Shown: one piece after another, positions 35,111-47,932 of the stretch
Position numbering within the stretch: the stretch's first letter is position 1
Layout: each line of letters opens with the position of its first letter
Assembly: GCA_015680685.1 (NCBI GenBank)
Contig: MNCI01029112.1
Span: forward strand, 1 to 64,000
Direction of reading: 5' to 3'
Source: Gnetum montanum
Lineage: Eukaryota; Streptophyta; Gnetopsida; Gnetales; Gnetaceae
Length of the DNA: 64,000 bases
The notes under the pieces: generated by a model
Databases searched by the model: none
Told to the model about the DNA's origin: nothing
What the model saw: only the letters and a program-made list of their open reading frames with translations
Program-made: the position numbers and the translations under genes

Positions 35111-35927
35111 TTTAAACTATCATGGTCTATCTTATGCTATTGTACTTGTGTACTTGAATTATCACATCATTTGTTAGATTTTTTGTGGAATTGCACAAAA
35201 ATTTTCATGTTATAGTCAATTTTCATTATGTAGCTTTCACCCCATGAAACCCAAGGAAAAACTTCATTTTCAATGTGAAGATTGTAATCCATAGTGGATA
35301 ATTTCACATAATTTATGCTTTTGGGGCTGAAAAATGCCTCATAAGTGATCAAAGCCTCATTCCCAAAGTAAAAAAGTCACCTAGTGTCTATATTTAGGCC
35401 TTTTGGAGGGGGAAGTTGTCAAAAGGCAATTTGATGGGTTTTATGGGAGGTACATACTTTTCTGCGCTAGAAACACATGTAGGGGGGAAAATCTCTTTTG
35501 CATGGAAGGATGGGGGTTTTGGAAACTTTTTTCCTTCAGCGTGGAGACTACATGCACATTCTAGAAACCTTCCCCCCTTAGCGTGGAAGTTTCCCCCCAG
35601 CATGGAGTCTTCACCACTAGCATTGAAAATTGCATTCCCAATCATGGAAGGCACAATAGCTAGATTTCAACACTTCATGCATTTCAATGTTGAGCAGCCA
35701 CTTCAAAAAACATGGTGGAGAGATTAGCATGGATGATTAATTTCCAACATGGAAGGTGTGCTCTGGTTAGTATTTAAAGTAAATGGAATGGCCATGGGAA
35801 AAAGCACTTACTATGTATAGGAAACCCCCAAATTTGAACATCCATCTCACCTAAATTTGGCAACCAATTTGCAACCATTTTACAAGCATTTTATAGCCAT
35901 TTTGTAGCCCCATTCATGTCACAAAAC

Positions 35928-35938
35928 CTATAAAAACC
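35928..35938 (+). promoter_or_regulatory. TATA box upstream of element D gag
   Basis: CTATAAAAACC after a short tandem series of GCAACCATTTTA-like units, followed by a C/A/T-rich leader. Consistent with an LTR promoter driving gag at 38.1 kb. Confidence 0.5.
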
Positions 35939-36869
35939 ACCCTCAAGCACCATTTATAGGTGGAACAATTCTCTCAAGGTCTACATTTTTTTTTGCAATC
36001 CAAGACTATTGGCATACACACACTTTTGCACACAAAAATTTTCACAATTCTATACTTGAGCATTCTCAAGTACTTATGAGTTTTTACAAGTTTCCACACT
36101 TGTATTCTATTGAACCTAGTGTAGATACCTTGTGACCTTTTGGCCTTGTAACCACCTTTGGGATTTGTAAATTTTCAAGCTCCACACTACATTCCTAGGA
36201 TTCCCAACTCCCAACATAGAGAATTTGGATAGCTTAGATTCTTCACACTTATGAACCTTCACCATAGACAATGTTGCAGATCTAAGGTTGCATTTAAGAA
36301 AGGTTTGAAAGCATCTAGAGTGGCTTAGCACCAAAATCATGGAGCAGTTTGCATTGGCTTCAACAGGCTTTGAAATCCTACACCAATGAACCCCTCCTTG
36401 GTTGCTCATTCAGACACCATTTATACAAATTTCTCTAACTTATTCTTGATTTTTTCACAATACATTTTAAAGTTTTGAGCTTTGTGTACAAAACACATTT
36501 TTTTTATTTGTACGTTATTTAAATCTACTATCAATTTTGCATTTTTTTCACTAGGCTTTACATTTCGTAAGTCCTTGGTTGATCTACTGGATAGACCAAG
36601 GTGCCCTAAATTCAGTTTTTTCATGGAGGCTTTGGGGATTCATGGGTTGAGGAACTATTGCACTTAGGATCTTTGATTTTCTAGTGATTTAGGTTTTCAA
36701 TTGCAATAATTTTTCTAGGCGTAAGGAGGGCCTTCATCCAAAATTTGTGACCAGATATGTTCTTCTCCATTGCCAATTTTGCCGTTTACAAGCTTTTGCT
36801 TGATTTTTGCAGCCAAACCCTATGAATTTTCCTCCCAATCAATGCTTTAGTTCATCCCCCTCTACTCCC

Positions 36870-37905
36870 AAAACCAAAAATAGGAGTGGCAGGTGTTTGG
36901 GTTGTGAAATTTTTATAGGAATTATTATGAATTTCTAAAGCTAGGGTTGATTTTTTGATGCATTTTCTAGGCCCCCTTGACTGTCAAAATCCCCCTATAG
37001 TAGGAACTTTAACATGGAAGTTACAGGTGGTTTGGGTGTTGAAATTTCACATCTACTATGAATTTTTTAGCTGATTTCTCTAATTTCTAAAGTGGATGGT
37101 TCAATCTTTCTAGAAGCCATCCAATTTCTGGAAGTTGGCTTCCCCTACTTTTCAAGCTAAGAAAGTTAGTAGCCTACTAAAACAAATTTTAGTGGAGAAA
37201 TACCACCTTTCCACTTTGCTTTGTTTAGCCTTTTGCCCTTGTCAATGTTGGGTTAGGAGGTGTGAGATTTCCATTATCTCACCCTCCTTTCCCCTTATCA
37301 TACCTAGTGTAGAAGTAGTTGGAAAGCCCAGTGTGGGAGAGGTTTAACACCAAATTTCCCTATAGCCAACATTGCAAATTGAAAGCCCTTTTCCATATTT
37401 TTGCAACTAGAACTTCTAAAAGATCAATGCTGCCCCTTCTCCCCTATGACCAAAACTACAATGTGGAAGTTACAGGTTGTTGGGTGGTGGCCTTTCATAG
37501 TAGTTACTGTGAATTTTTCAGCCCCAAATCTAGTGTTGGAACCTTTCCCCTTTTCTTTTTGTTGCCAATTTCAATCTTTTTCAAGCTTCTAAAGTTGGTG
37601 GTGTAGCCCTTCTAAGAATTACCAAACTTCCAGAAGTTAGCTTCATCAATTCCTCCCCCTCCTCCCCCCCCACCACCACCACATTTTTCCAAGCTAAGAA
37701 ATTTGACAACCTACCAAAACCAAGATTCACTAGAAAAACTCAACTTTCCACATTGATTTTTAGCCTTCTCATCATCAATGTTGGAATAGAAGGGGTGAGA
37801 TTCCTATTATATCATCCCTTTTTCATTTTACCCCTACCATACATAGAGTAGAGGAAGTTGGGAACCCAACTTGGCTAGGGCTTGATACCAATGTCTCCAA
37901 CTTTC
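36870..37905 (+). repeat. ~448-bp tandem repeat, two full units and part of a third
   Basis: ATGGAAGTTACAGG near 37014 and TGTGGAAGTTACAGG near 37460 start two aligned units of about 448 bp. Each has GTTGAAATTTCA/GGTGGCCTTTCA, CCAAGCTAAGAAA, TCCACTTTG/TCCACATTG, GGTGTGAGATT/GGGGTGAGATT and a closing ACACCAA/GATACCAA. A partial unit begins near 36888. Identity between units is moderate. Confidence 0.75.
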
Positions 37906-38143
37906 CATTTCTGATAAAGGGGTAAACCCCTCTTACCTCCCACTTACTAATTTTAGTAAGTACTTATTTTTCATCCATGTTTGTTTCCTTTAAATGTTTT
38001 AAAATTCTATTCAATAGAATTTACTTTTATTTTGTCATTTTATAGCCTTGTTTTAAGCCATTCTCAACATCATAGTCATGTCTTTCTAGCAATATACCAA
38101 GTTGCCCCTCACCTTCACTGGCGAAGGTCCTAACCAATAAGCC

Positions 38144-40440
38144 ATGAGGCTATATGACCCCAAAGACCCTATTTTCATAAAATGTAGGCAATATTTGATG
38201 ATCATAGGGAAAATTTTTGATTTTATAGCCATAAATGAAGACCAATATAACTTCATTTGTGCCAAAATATGGGATAGCATGCTAATTCCACAGTTGGAAG
38301 AAGAAGCCAAAAAGGAGTTCAAACTTATCCACCATAATGGTAAGGAGTACATCCCTTCTCCCTATGACTAGATACCACTAACTGATATCTATGCAAGTAT
38401 ACTTGACCAATTGATTAAGATGGAGGAAGAGGATGAAAAACATAGCTCTAAGAAACAACAGGAAGAGGAGGATGAACTTAGGGCAAAATCTTAGTCTGAA
38501 AACATCCTAGGATGATTATTTCAACAAACATCGCCCAAGGTCACATCTCCTTCCTCTAACTCTTTTGTTCTCTCCATGAGCATGGTAAGGAGTACATCCC
38601 TTCTCCCTATGACTAGATACCACTAACTGATATCTATGCAAGTATACTTGACCAATTGATTAAGATGGAGGAAGAGGATGAAAAACATACCTCTAAGAAA
38701 CAACAGGAAGAGGAGGATTAACTTAGGGCAAAATCTTAGTCTGAAAACATCCTAGGATGATTATTTTAACAAACATCACCCAAGGTCACATCTCCTTCCT
38801 CTAACTCTTTTGTTTTCTCCATGAGCATGGTGCCACCATCTTTCACTCCCTCTTACCCTACCATGGCTAATCCCACATTAGTCATAGCTACGCATTAAAA
38901 TCAATCGAAGCCATAAAATATGATCCATAACCTATCCATGCCATTTTTCATGTGGCATCAATCTATGCAACCATCGATGGTGGTTTTTACCATAAAAAAT
39001 CCATTAACTACTTGTGCTAGACCTACCATGGGACCCCAAGCAACTTAAGGATCACACACCCCCTTTATTTTGTTTGTACCTCAAGTACCAACATAGACAT
39101 CCTTTTCATTGTTTGGCCTACAAGCCACAACCATAAAACAACCTCTTCCCTCTATCATATAACCCATAGTGAGGCCACAAGCCTTACAATAAACACCACA
39201 ACCTTATGTACAAACCTCATAACTAGCAAGGTCACCACAAGGTTTGGATTAAGCATTCTAGATGATCTAGGACCTATTAGAGGAGTTGAAAAGGCTTAAA
39301 ACCTCTACCTCACAAACTATTAAGATTATGGATTTCTACCAGGATGATTCCATAAGTCTTGTAGTTCCACCCTTGACACTTCCTCCTAGTATCCCTATTC
39401 TCTAATTTAGTAAATATAATGGAGAAGGTGATCCTAATGCTCACCTTATTACCTTTTGATATGAATTTTTACTCTTGTAACCATGGCCTCATACCATTAT
39501 GAGGATTTTCCCCATGTCCTTGACTAAGAAAGCACTTGATTGATATTGTGCAGTACCTAGGGGATCGATATCTTCTTTGGAGGACTTAGTTTCCCAGTTT
39601 GTCAATTAATTCAAGTATAACTTGAAGCTTGACACACCACTTGAATAACTCATGAAGGTAAAGCAAGGATCCCTAGAACCCATGTAGAAATTCATTCAAT
39701 GGTGGAATGGACTACTGAATGAAATACCAGAGCCTATAGCTAAAGCCCACTTTTTAGCCATATTTAAGGGAGTAGTGAACAACTTTAATAAGTCAAAACT
39801 CTACTACATTGATCCATGGTCACTTAGCAAGGCATTTTCCCAAACTAAGAACATAGAAGATGTTGTAGAAGCCAGTCATGATCTAGCCTACATAGCATAT
39901 AAGAATCAACATGCACAAATAGATAAAGAAAAAAGCAAACAAAACAACATGACTGTAGCAACTATGACAAAAGAAATAAAGACTATAAACTAGGGGTTGA
40001 AGTCCAACCCACGAAAGGCCCCTACTAATGATTGTAATAACCAACCATCAATCTTTCGGGCCACTATATCAACAATAACCAAACCCAAATTCAAAAATAA
40101 GGACATGTCTACGTACACTATCTTGCCTTTAAAGCCATCTAATTTGTTAGATCAACTTTTGAAAAGTGGATGTATTTAGTACAAATAGATGTTTGTAACT
40201 TCTTAAAAGAAGCATGATAGACTCTATGAAATAGCCAAAGACCCCACTCAGGCAACCAAAGGTGACCCTCAACTACCTAAGTATTTCAAACTAGATTATT
40301 TCTGCCATTATCACCAACTACTAGGTCATGACACAGATTTCTTCCTTGTGCTAAAGGATGACCTACAGAGAATGATAGATAGGGGGGGAGCTAGTCTTAG
40401 ATGCTTCCAACCCAGTTTAATGAAAAAACCAATCGATGTA
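38144..40440 (+). pseudogene. gag: Element D gag (decayed)
   Basis: Starts MRLYDPKDPIF at 38144 (an upstream start is possible) and continues with a charged region, EEEDEKHSSKKQQEEEDE. A Pro/Thr/Ser/Gln-rich stretch covers 38840-39240. The capsid core begins near 39405 with FSKYNGEGDPNAHLITF (family: F-x-G-x-x-D-P-x-x-H-L), then MSLTKKALDWYCAVP-like and SISSLEDLVSQFVNQF-like segments with stops, and NEIPEPIAKAHFLAIFKGVV. Open piece 39775-39993 follows. The C-terminal knuckle is DYFCHYHQLLGHDTDFFLVL then DDLQRMIDRGGA (40296-40395). This is the C-x-x-H...G-H pattern of a gypsy subgroup, with the last Cys changed. About twenty stops. A 245-bp duplication shifts the frame in its N-terminal part. 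Confidence 0.75.
38341..38830 (+). repeat. 245-bp tandem duplication inside element D gag
   Basis: 38341-38585 is repeated at 38586-38830 with about five differences. The first begins TAAGGAGTACATCCCTTCTC. The length is not a multiple of three, so it breaks the gag frame. The near identity makes it one of the youngest changes in the window. Confidence 0.9.
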
Positions 40441-41339
40441 GGTCTACAAAGACCCATTGAATGCTAATGAAAACCCCTATGTTATTTCAACATTCAACAT
40501 TAATGATGATTAGAGACCTATAAGAAAACCATTCATGGTCCAAGTATCCCTATGTGATGAAAGGGCTTCTTTAGCATCCTATAGCTCTAGATCCCTCTTT
40601 GTCATAAGAGTACCATCCCAAGTACCTCTAAGGAAATATTTTATCATCAAGGTCCCCCCAGCACAGCAAAACCCAAGAAATTATAGCCCAAACAATTGCA
40701 CAATGACCACCTATGCTGGCTAATGCTACTGCTTCTTCCTCATGACTAATGGATGAAAACCAAAAACCTTCAACAAAGCAAAGGGAGAAGCACATGCAAA
40801 AGCCTAACAACAATGGTGACAAGCATATAAAGACATGAAAGGAAGTGGGCTCATCGAGGTTCAGTCCCATTTCGACTATATCCATGACCTCCTCTGTCCA
40901 ACCCACTTCAACCAACAAGCCATAGGAGGACACCAAAGCCCACAACTAGAAAAACAAGGAAAAGACATAATAAACACAACCTAAAGCTAAAGTTCACATT
41001 TTGGGATGCATGGAGAAAGTAAAGCACAATCGAGTTGACAAGTCCATGGCCAAAAATAAAAACTTCCTTAGTGTAATGGACTAAGATAGGCAATCCCTCA
41101 AGAAAAATAATAAAACTCTAAGATTATATGACTTGATTATGACTTCATTCTCACATCATGAGGTGCTAGTCAAAATGTTAACCTCCATTCCCATTAGTGA
41201 GGATATCCTTGCTAATGAGAAATCCATCCATGTAGTGAAGATTCCTCCCTCACCAAAGGCAGAGAAGTCAACATCCTTAATATTTCACAATAGCAAAATG
41301 AAGGTTAATCCCCAAAATGATGAAGCAAATACAACCCCT

Positions 41340-42000
41340 CTATTTATAACCATCTACATAGGATAGCTTAAAATACATCAAGTACATGTTGATAATGGAG
41401 TTACAACTAATGTCATCCCATGCACCATCGTTGAACACTTGGGCCTAACTAAGAAAATACAATATACAACCATCACATCTCTTAAGTCCTTAAATGGATC
41501 AAGGGTTGCCATCAAGGGGTTCATCTCCTTGGATTTTGTAGTCAAGGAGCAATTCCCCACAATCACCAACTTCTTGGTGTGGAGGAGATACCAGGATTCA
41601 ACTTGATCCTAGAAAGACCTTGATTGGCTCAATTATGAGCTATGTCCTTTCCCATCCATAAAGAAATTCATATTCCTTATGAGGGATGTTAAATCATCAT
41701 TCATGGTGATAACATGGTTCTCCTAGCTATCAACAATGTAGACATAGAGCAAGGGTCAAAGTGCATCTTCAAGAAGAAGCTCCCATCCATGAAGAGCAAC
41801 AACCCAAGAAAGCCAATAATGACAATGATAGGAAATAGGATGCATTATGGGATGAACTTCCTTTTAACATCATAAGCAAAGGAGATGGTGAATATAAGCT
41901 TGTGCAGGGTAGCCCACACTCACTCCCTAACCTTGTAAAGATAAGGAAGAATTTGCATAAGTGAAGTCACATTAACCTTCCCACGCCCCTATGACCAGAT
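41340..42000 (+). pseudogene. Element D protease and following glycine-rich segment (decayed)
   Basis: Retropepsin of the plant gypsy type with DNG in place of DTG/DSG. The active site reads HQVHVDNGVTTNVIPCTIVE (41379-41438), followed by LGL, KSLNGSRVAIKGFISLDF (family: AFDGSR..V.GEI.LP) and FPTITNFLV. Then come HGDNMVLLAINNVDIEQGSK and a decayed RMHYGMNF segment near 41840, where this family has a G-patch-like 'GY-x-x-G-x-GLG' block. Coding similarity stops near 41980. RT is not found until 62.6 kb. Confidence 0.65.
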
Positions 42001-42179
42001 GAACTAAAAGCCATGTAGCCTTACTTTTCTTTCATAGTTTATTATATCTTTTTATGTATTTGTTGTTTTACTCTTTATGCATGTAGCCTAAGTTTGTTTT
42101 CATTTTTACCTATTTGCTACAACCTTTCATTATTTTTACATATGTTATAAACATCACAAAATCATTATAAATATACATT

Positions 42180-42320
42180 TTTTTCACAACCATTTTTCTA
42201 TGACCTTAAACTGGCATCCCCATCCACTAAGACACTAAACTGGCATTATGGCTCATTGTGGCCTTAAACTAGCAAAACAATGTAACCTGCACTTGCTATG
42301 GCCTAAAACTGGTGAGCATC
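42180..42320 (+). repeat. Short minisatellite (ACTAAACTGGCAT type), left copy
   Basis: Units of about 30-36 bases containing (C)ACTAA(G)...TTAAACTGGCAT and GGCCTTAAACTAGCAAAAC. The same units occur at 61900-62015, on the other side of the gene-containing interval. Confidence 0.65.
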
Positions 42321-42597
42321 TTTCTCATTATACTTTTTTTAGCCTATTATCACATTAATTAGCCATTTGATTCTATAAATGAAAAGTCAACATAGTCATT
42401 CTCAACTTTTACAAAGTTTACTACAACATGATATATAGCCAAAAATAAAACCAAAGATTTAATTTTAAAGTGTCCATATTGATACATAGCCATGGCCATA
42501 TTGTGTGGCAAAAATTTCAAATAATAATAATAATCTACAACATAGTTTGGGCTAATCATAGTCATCAACATGAAAAAAAAAATAAATAGCCAACAAG
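42321..42597 (+). other. Gene-free spacer
   Basis: AT-rich sequence between the minisatellite and the stop codon of the minus-strand gene. It would be the 3' untranslated region of that gene. No polyadenylation signal can be singled out in the AT-rich sequence. Confidence 0.4.
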
Positions 42598-45500
42598 CTA
42601 AACTGATGGAGGTTGTTGAGTGGCATCTAAAGGAGGAAGTGATGGGTCATTTCCACCCTCATTGCTAGGGTTTCCAATGTCTCACAAGGCCTAAAATGCA
42701 AAACCATATAGCTAGTTAGTAACCCATAGCCAAAATAAAAACCATAAGTCAAACACTAAAACATAAAATACATCTAAACTATGAAGATTCCAGCTACATG
42801 ACTTCTAGGGATAGATAGGGAAGTCCTTCCTCTAAATGATGGAGGATTTGGTCCTCTATCATGTTGACCTAGTCAACATTCCCAAGATCAATGCTAGAGA
42901 GGATGCTAGTCCTATCTACTATTGTCCAAGTAGGTGGCTCCTCGGTAGTAGTAGTTGTAGAGGTCTCAGCTATAGGAGTGGTGATCCAATTAGTAGAGGA
43001 TTTTTCCACAATGAAAGTACTTTCAAAAATTTTATAAGCACTCTCTTCCTAGATCCCTTGGATGGAAAACTCTCTCTTATGCCATTCAAGTGACTCCTCC
43101 TTAAGTTACTTTAGGTAGGCCCCATGATTCACCTTGTATTATCTCTTATGGGCCTTTTTCTTCTTGCCCCACTCTAGGACCCAAGCACAGTGATATTTTC
43201 AATCCTCAACCTTTTGGAAAATGAGGTCCATTTACATACATTGTTCTACCATCTCTCATAGGACCGCTACTTTATCCTGAGCAACATGCTAGTAGCGGGT
43301 CTATGTGATCTTCATAGTTTAAATTTTTCCTAAGTTAGCCACTTGGGGTTTCACAAAGACCTTATAGTCTTGAAGATATCTAATTGCATCCTCCTACTAT
43401 TATGTCTTATCCCTTAAGGTCACAACTTCCTTCCATAGGGATTTGTTGGACCTCTCTATCTTTTATGAATTTTTTGCGAACAACATTGCTAGATCAGTAG
43501 CAATCTTGTACCACTTCAAGGGTACACTAGATACATTAGCTAGAAGCTTAGGCAAGGAGTCTATCTCAATGTCATTGCTAGGATCCCACTCCATAGAAGG
43601 TACCACACAAGTATAAAATACAAACATAAACATAACACGCAACCTAAGATAGCCATAACACAAGCATAGCCTACAACTGAAGCATAAAAAAAAATCCTTA
43701 CCTATCTCGGGTGCAATGTAATGCAACCGATCAATGATGTCCTTAGCCATCCCACACATGAAGTACACTTTATCTAGAGTCTCTACCCATGGTTTCACAC
43801 AATCATTAGGGACAAGAACTTGCATTGGTGGCTCAAGAACTACTATAAGCATAATAGTCATCGATAGGTTAGGATGAAAACCAAAGATAAACAATGAGAT
43901 AAAATGAAAGCATTGAGGCATGGGCATACCTAGTCCCTTATCCTCCTCTTCCTTTACTATGATGATGATGGTGGATGTACTTAGTACCACCTCACCCAAC
44001 AAGGCATCTAGCTCATCTATACCTACATTGACAAATCCTTGAACCATAGGTTGCTTTAGGAGTGTCTCTTTTGCATGCCTTTGTTCCACCTTTGTAGCAA
44101 CTTGGGCTACCATAGCCTGACGCTTGTCTACAAACATAGCATATTGAAAGTTGGTTAACACATAAAACCATAAAGTAGTAATAAAATTTAAAACATGAAA
44201 TAGCTACACTTAAACAAAGCATACCTGTAACTACTTGCTGTGATGGCATAAGCTTAAACTTAAGCTTCTTTGGAGTAGGTTGGTTTGATGCTAATGGTTC
44301 CTCCTTCATAGGGCTTTTGAGTTTATGCCTAGCTATTCCTTTGGCCTTCATAATCTATTATCTAGCATCCTAGACACTATCAAGAAATGTGAGAGGCTCA
44401 TCATCATCAATACTATCAGGAGACTCATATTGCCTAACATTGAGATTCTTAGTGGTTATAGGACTACATTGTTGGATAAATGTGCTTTATCCAAGGCCTC
44501 AAAAGTTAGCTTGGGTCTTGGGAAACCCATCACCCATTCCTATACACCACCAAAAACTCTACAAACCTCTTTAGATAACCCGCAAAAAATGCCGAGTGCA
44601 TGTGGATTATCATAGAGCTGTCCACATAGAGTCTAAGGATCTTCTTCTAATGCTCAGTAGCCAAAGTAGCTACCCAGTCAAATCTATGTCCTCCATCAGG
44701 ACCTTCTTAAAGGTCCACCCCTATGCTAGGCTAATTACCTTCTTTTATATAATAGTTTGGAAAATGCACTAGACCTAAACAAAGGATATGATTTCTTTGA
44801 ATTAGGATTCACAAAAATATCTATCAAAATTTTAGAATGGTCCATGTTAGCACCAAGCCACTCAAAATTTTATCTTGATGGCCTGTTTTCCTTACTATCC
44901 TAGTGGGAACCTTTGCCTCATTAGTAGAGACACGAAACAAGTTAAGAAAGAGGCCTACACCAATGTCCATGTTTACCTTCACACCTCGAATGATGCTACC
45001 AAAATGACCAATATTCTCATCAAATGATTAGAGGACATGCAACATCTCCATAGTAGAAATGGAAGGGATAGGTGCCATAAATACATCAAACAAATCTACA
45101 TGCTAGATTTTTGCTTGAACATACCTAGGTGTCCATCCCTTTTGCCACTCTTGTGTTTGTGTCATTTCACCAAACTTCAGGATGAGGGTATCCTCATGAC
45201 ATAAACCTAAAAGTGGTATATGAACATCAACCAAGGTGGAAGGTCCTACAAAGCAACAAGTAAAGTTTACCATTAACATGAGCAATTTTAACAAGTAGGA
45301 AAAGAAATAGAATAATTAAAGTTAAATCCATAAAACACTAGAAGCTATAGCTTTTACATTTACCTTTCCTTTTATTCTTTAGTGTGGTTTGAGTGGAGGT
45401 CCCAACTACAAAGGTCTGATCCATGATATTGGTGTCTACTCATTAGTTGTTCATTGTCCTATCATCATTGCATTTCTTATTTACAAGGTTGAATCTTAAG

Positions 45501-45702
45501 GCATATGCATCAAAGTCCCCTCTTAACTGTTGATACAAAATAGTTCTGATTTGAGGACTCTTGATGAATTCATCCAAAACAATTTGAGCCATTGCCAAGA
45601 TTTGATCATTGACCTTGTACCTACAAGAAGTTTGCAAAACTAATGAAGTTAGGTAAGGTAGTTAAGCCAAAAGCATACAAATATTACAATAACCATGCTC
45701 AC

Positions 45703-46145
45703 TCTTGTAGACGATACATGGTGTTGGGTCAGTTCTAGAATAACATGTGGGCTCTATGCACCACCATTAGAGTATTGCTAGCATTATACTGACTATACTT
45801 TGGCATCAACCATATCTCTATAAGGTATCATGGGCTTATGGTGTCCGCTAGTCTCCATGCTATCTTAGAAGGTGACTTATTAGTAATGAATCTAACAATT
45901 AAGTTGGATGCCCAAGGCAATATGATCTTCACTACAACCCCAACTACATCCCTATACAAGTGTAACCACAATAGCATATTGAATTTTTTAAGGAGGTAGG
46001 TAAGGAATTCCCTTGCCCTAGGTTGGAACCACAATGAGAGCTTTACAAAAGGCATGTCATGTAGTGGGGTATTGGTCTTGGGATTCCCAATGTAGCACAA
46101 GATACCCACCAACTCCACAATGATGAGGATAGACATTGAAAAGAC
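45703..46145 (-). pseudogene. Exon of the antisense gene (best kept exon)
   Basis: The acceptor AG at 46147-46146 follows GATTTGCCTCATGCAAG, and the donor is AAGA/GTGAGC at 45703/45702. The frame stays open for over 300 bases, then has a stop near 45827, after which coherent residues continue (YLIEIWLMPKYSQYNASNTL). Hydrophobic and aromatic residues are spaced as in a folded domain: ILCYIGNPKTNTPLHDMPFV, then KLSLWFQPRAREFLTYLLKK. Confidence 0.55.
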
Positions 46146-46189
46146 CTTGCATGAGGCAAATCAAAAACACTATGACCAATTGAAATTAC

Positions 46190-46590
46190 TTCAATTATTT
46201 GGAAAAAAAACATCTAGTCAAAGGTGAAATTAGCCTCTGTAAGAAACTCTAAGGTGTTTATTTGAATTAGCTTAAGAAATTTCATAAAAAAGCATTATTA
46301 AAACTTTGCATAATCTTACATTATGACCAATTGGAATTTCTTAACAAATCTAGAAAAAACATCCTAAGTCCAAGGTGAAATAAGCCTTTGTAAAAAGCTC
46401 TAAGGTGTTTATCTAAATTAGCTTAAGGAATTCACAAAAAAAAAAAAAAACATTATTACAACCTTCTATAGCCTTATATTATAGAATTACTTAGTAAATT
46501 TGGAAAAAGCATCTTGTTGAAGGTGAAATTAGCCTCTGTAAAAAGCTCTAAGGTGTTTATCTAAATTAGCCTAAGAAGTTCCATAAAAGC
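46190..46590. repeat. ~150-bp tandem repeat, three units, in an intron of the antisense gene
   Basis: AAGGTGAAAT(T/A)AGCCT(C/T)TGTAA recurs at 46221, 46372 and 46520 (spacing 151 and 148). CTCTAAGGTGTTTAT and ATTAGC(T/C)TAAG follow in each unit. Confidence 0.85.
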
Positions 46591-46649
46591 ATAATTACCA
46601 TAACCAAATATCATAGCCAAAACATTATAGCCAGAACTAAACCTTGGTC

Positions 46650-46960
46650 TAAGTCAAGCATATGTTTAGAAAAAACATTTAAATTATGCAATGTTATGCA
46701 TAAATTTGGAAAAAAATGTCTAAACTATGCACAAATTTAGAAAAAAGCAAGCATAAGTTTAGGAAAAAAAATGTCTAAATTATGCAAAGCATGCATAAAT
46801 TTGGAAAAAAGTATCTAAACTATGCAAAAATTTAGAAGAAAGCAAGCATAAGTTTAGAAAAAAAAAACATCTAAATTATGCAAAGCATGCATAAATTTGG
46901 AAAAAAGCATCTAAGCTATGCAAAAATTTAGAAAAAGCATCATAAACTTAGAAAAAACCA
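46650..46960. repeat. A-rich minisatellite, ~95-bp units with ~33-bp subunits
   Basis: Units alternate AAATTTGGAAAAAAG, TCTAAACTATGCA and AAGCATAAGTTTAGAAAA. Larger units are marked by AAAGCATGCATAAATTTGG near 46785 and 46880. It lies in the intron upstream of exon 46145-45703. Confidence 0.75.
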
Positions 46961-47932
46961 TGTAGTCATAGTAAAAGCTTGCTAAAAATAGAAAAAGCTT
47001 TTACTCTTCTTAAAAAAAAAATTAAGCATTAGTTTTAAATGTTGATGAAAGAAAAAAATAAGTTATACATATCAATCACTTCCATTTCCAAATGGGTAAT
47101 GTGCGATGACCATAGTTGTTCCTTGTTCACACAGCCATACCCAAAAAATTCATTAAAAATTCATTTATGCTTCAATTTTAATGATTCCATGAAAAAACGA
47201 ATCCTAGAATTATGAACCTTATACCCATGACCATTATACCATAAATTGTATAAGCATATGTGTATAAAACATAACCAAAATTTAGCCAAAACCGTAGCCA
47301 TCACCATTAACCTCGTTTTGTGCAAGGTTGGTAAAAAACTTGCAAAAAATGGAGTGATTGCACTAGTGTTTGAAAGATTAAACTGATCCCTATGCACCAA
47401 TGCTTAGAAAAATTTAAAAAAATTGCCATTTATGTAGGAAAAATTCATAAACTTGACCAATAATCAAAAAATGGCACAAACATCCTTATTACACATGCTT
47501 AGCAAAAAATTCATAGAAAATTCATTTTAAGGCCAATTAGAGTGATTCCACCTGCATTGGAAAGTTGAAGCTAATACCTACTCATCCATAACTAGAAAAT
47601 AGCAAAAAACGTTTCTATTTTGTTAGAAAAAATTTAGAAGTTTACATAAAATTACAAAAATGGAATGAGAAACCTAACAACACAACTTTAGGCAAATAGC
47701 CATAACTTTGTTGTTTCAAGGTGAAATTAAATGAAACAATAGCCATTGAAAAGCTTAAATGAAGGGCTATGAACTCATAGCATCTAATTTTGATAATATA
47801 TAGTTTTTTTCTTAAGAAAAAAATATAGCACATTGCTTACTTTTCCATGCCAAAACTTAAAATATTTTCAAAACCTAGATTTTACATAGCCATGAAAACA
47901 TAGTTGAAATAGTTGAAATGATTGAAACCCAT

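Larger units (their letters stand above)
35395..38085 (+). repeat. Left part of element D: LTR/leader with CATGGA motifs and tandem units
   Basis: No protein is recognised, although both strands are open near 35400-35730. The region contains spaced CATGGA/CGTGGA motifs (about 35503, 35541, 35581, 35601, 35643, 35748), a TATA box CTATAAAAACC at 35928-35938 in plus orientation, and then a long transcribed-type leader. A tandem repeat of ~448 bp follows. Position before gag suggests LTR plus leader of D, but edges and primer site were not identified. Confidence 0.4.

Noticed and set aside
35394-35727. Open frames on both strands (86 and 103 codons)
   Set aside because: Opposite strands are open together because of repeated CATGGA/TTCCCCCC motifs; no domain and no relatives.
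37885-37900. GATACCAA, resembling the reverse of an initiator-Met primer site
   Set aside because: It is part of the ~448-bp tandem unit (compare AACACCAA at the end of the preceding unit) and has no LTR edge beside it.
43463-44161. 232-codon open frame on minus
   Set aside because: It reads through three introns of the antisense gene (borders GTATGC..., GTAAGG... and AG are visible). The exon parts are kept under that gene; the frame as one protein is not real.
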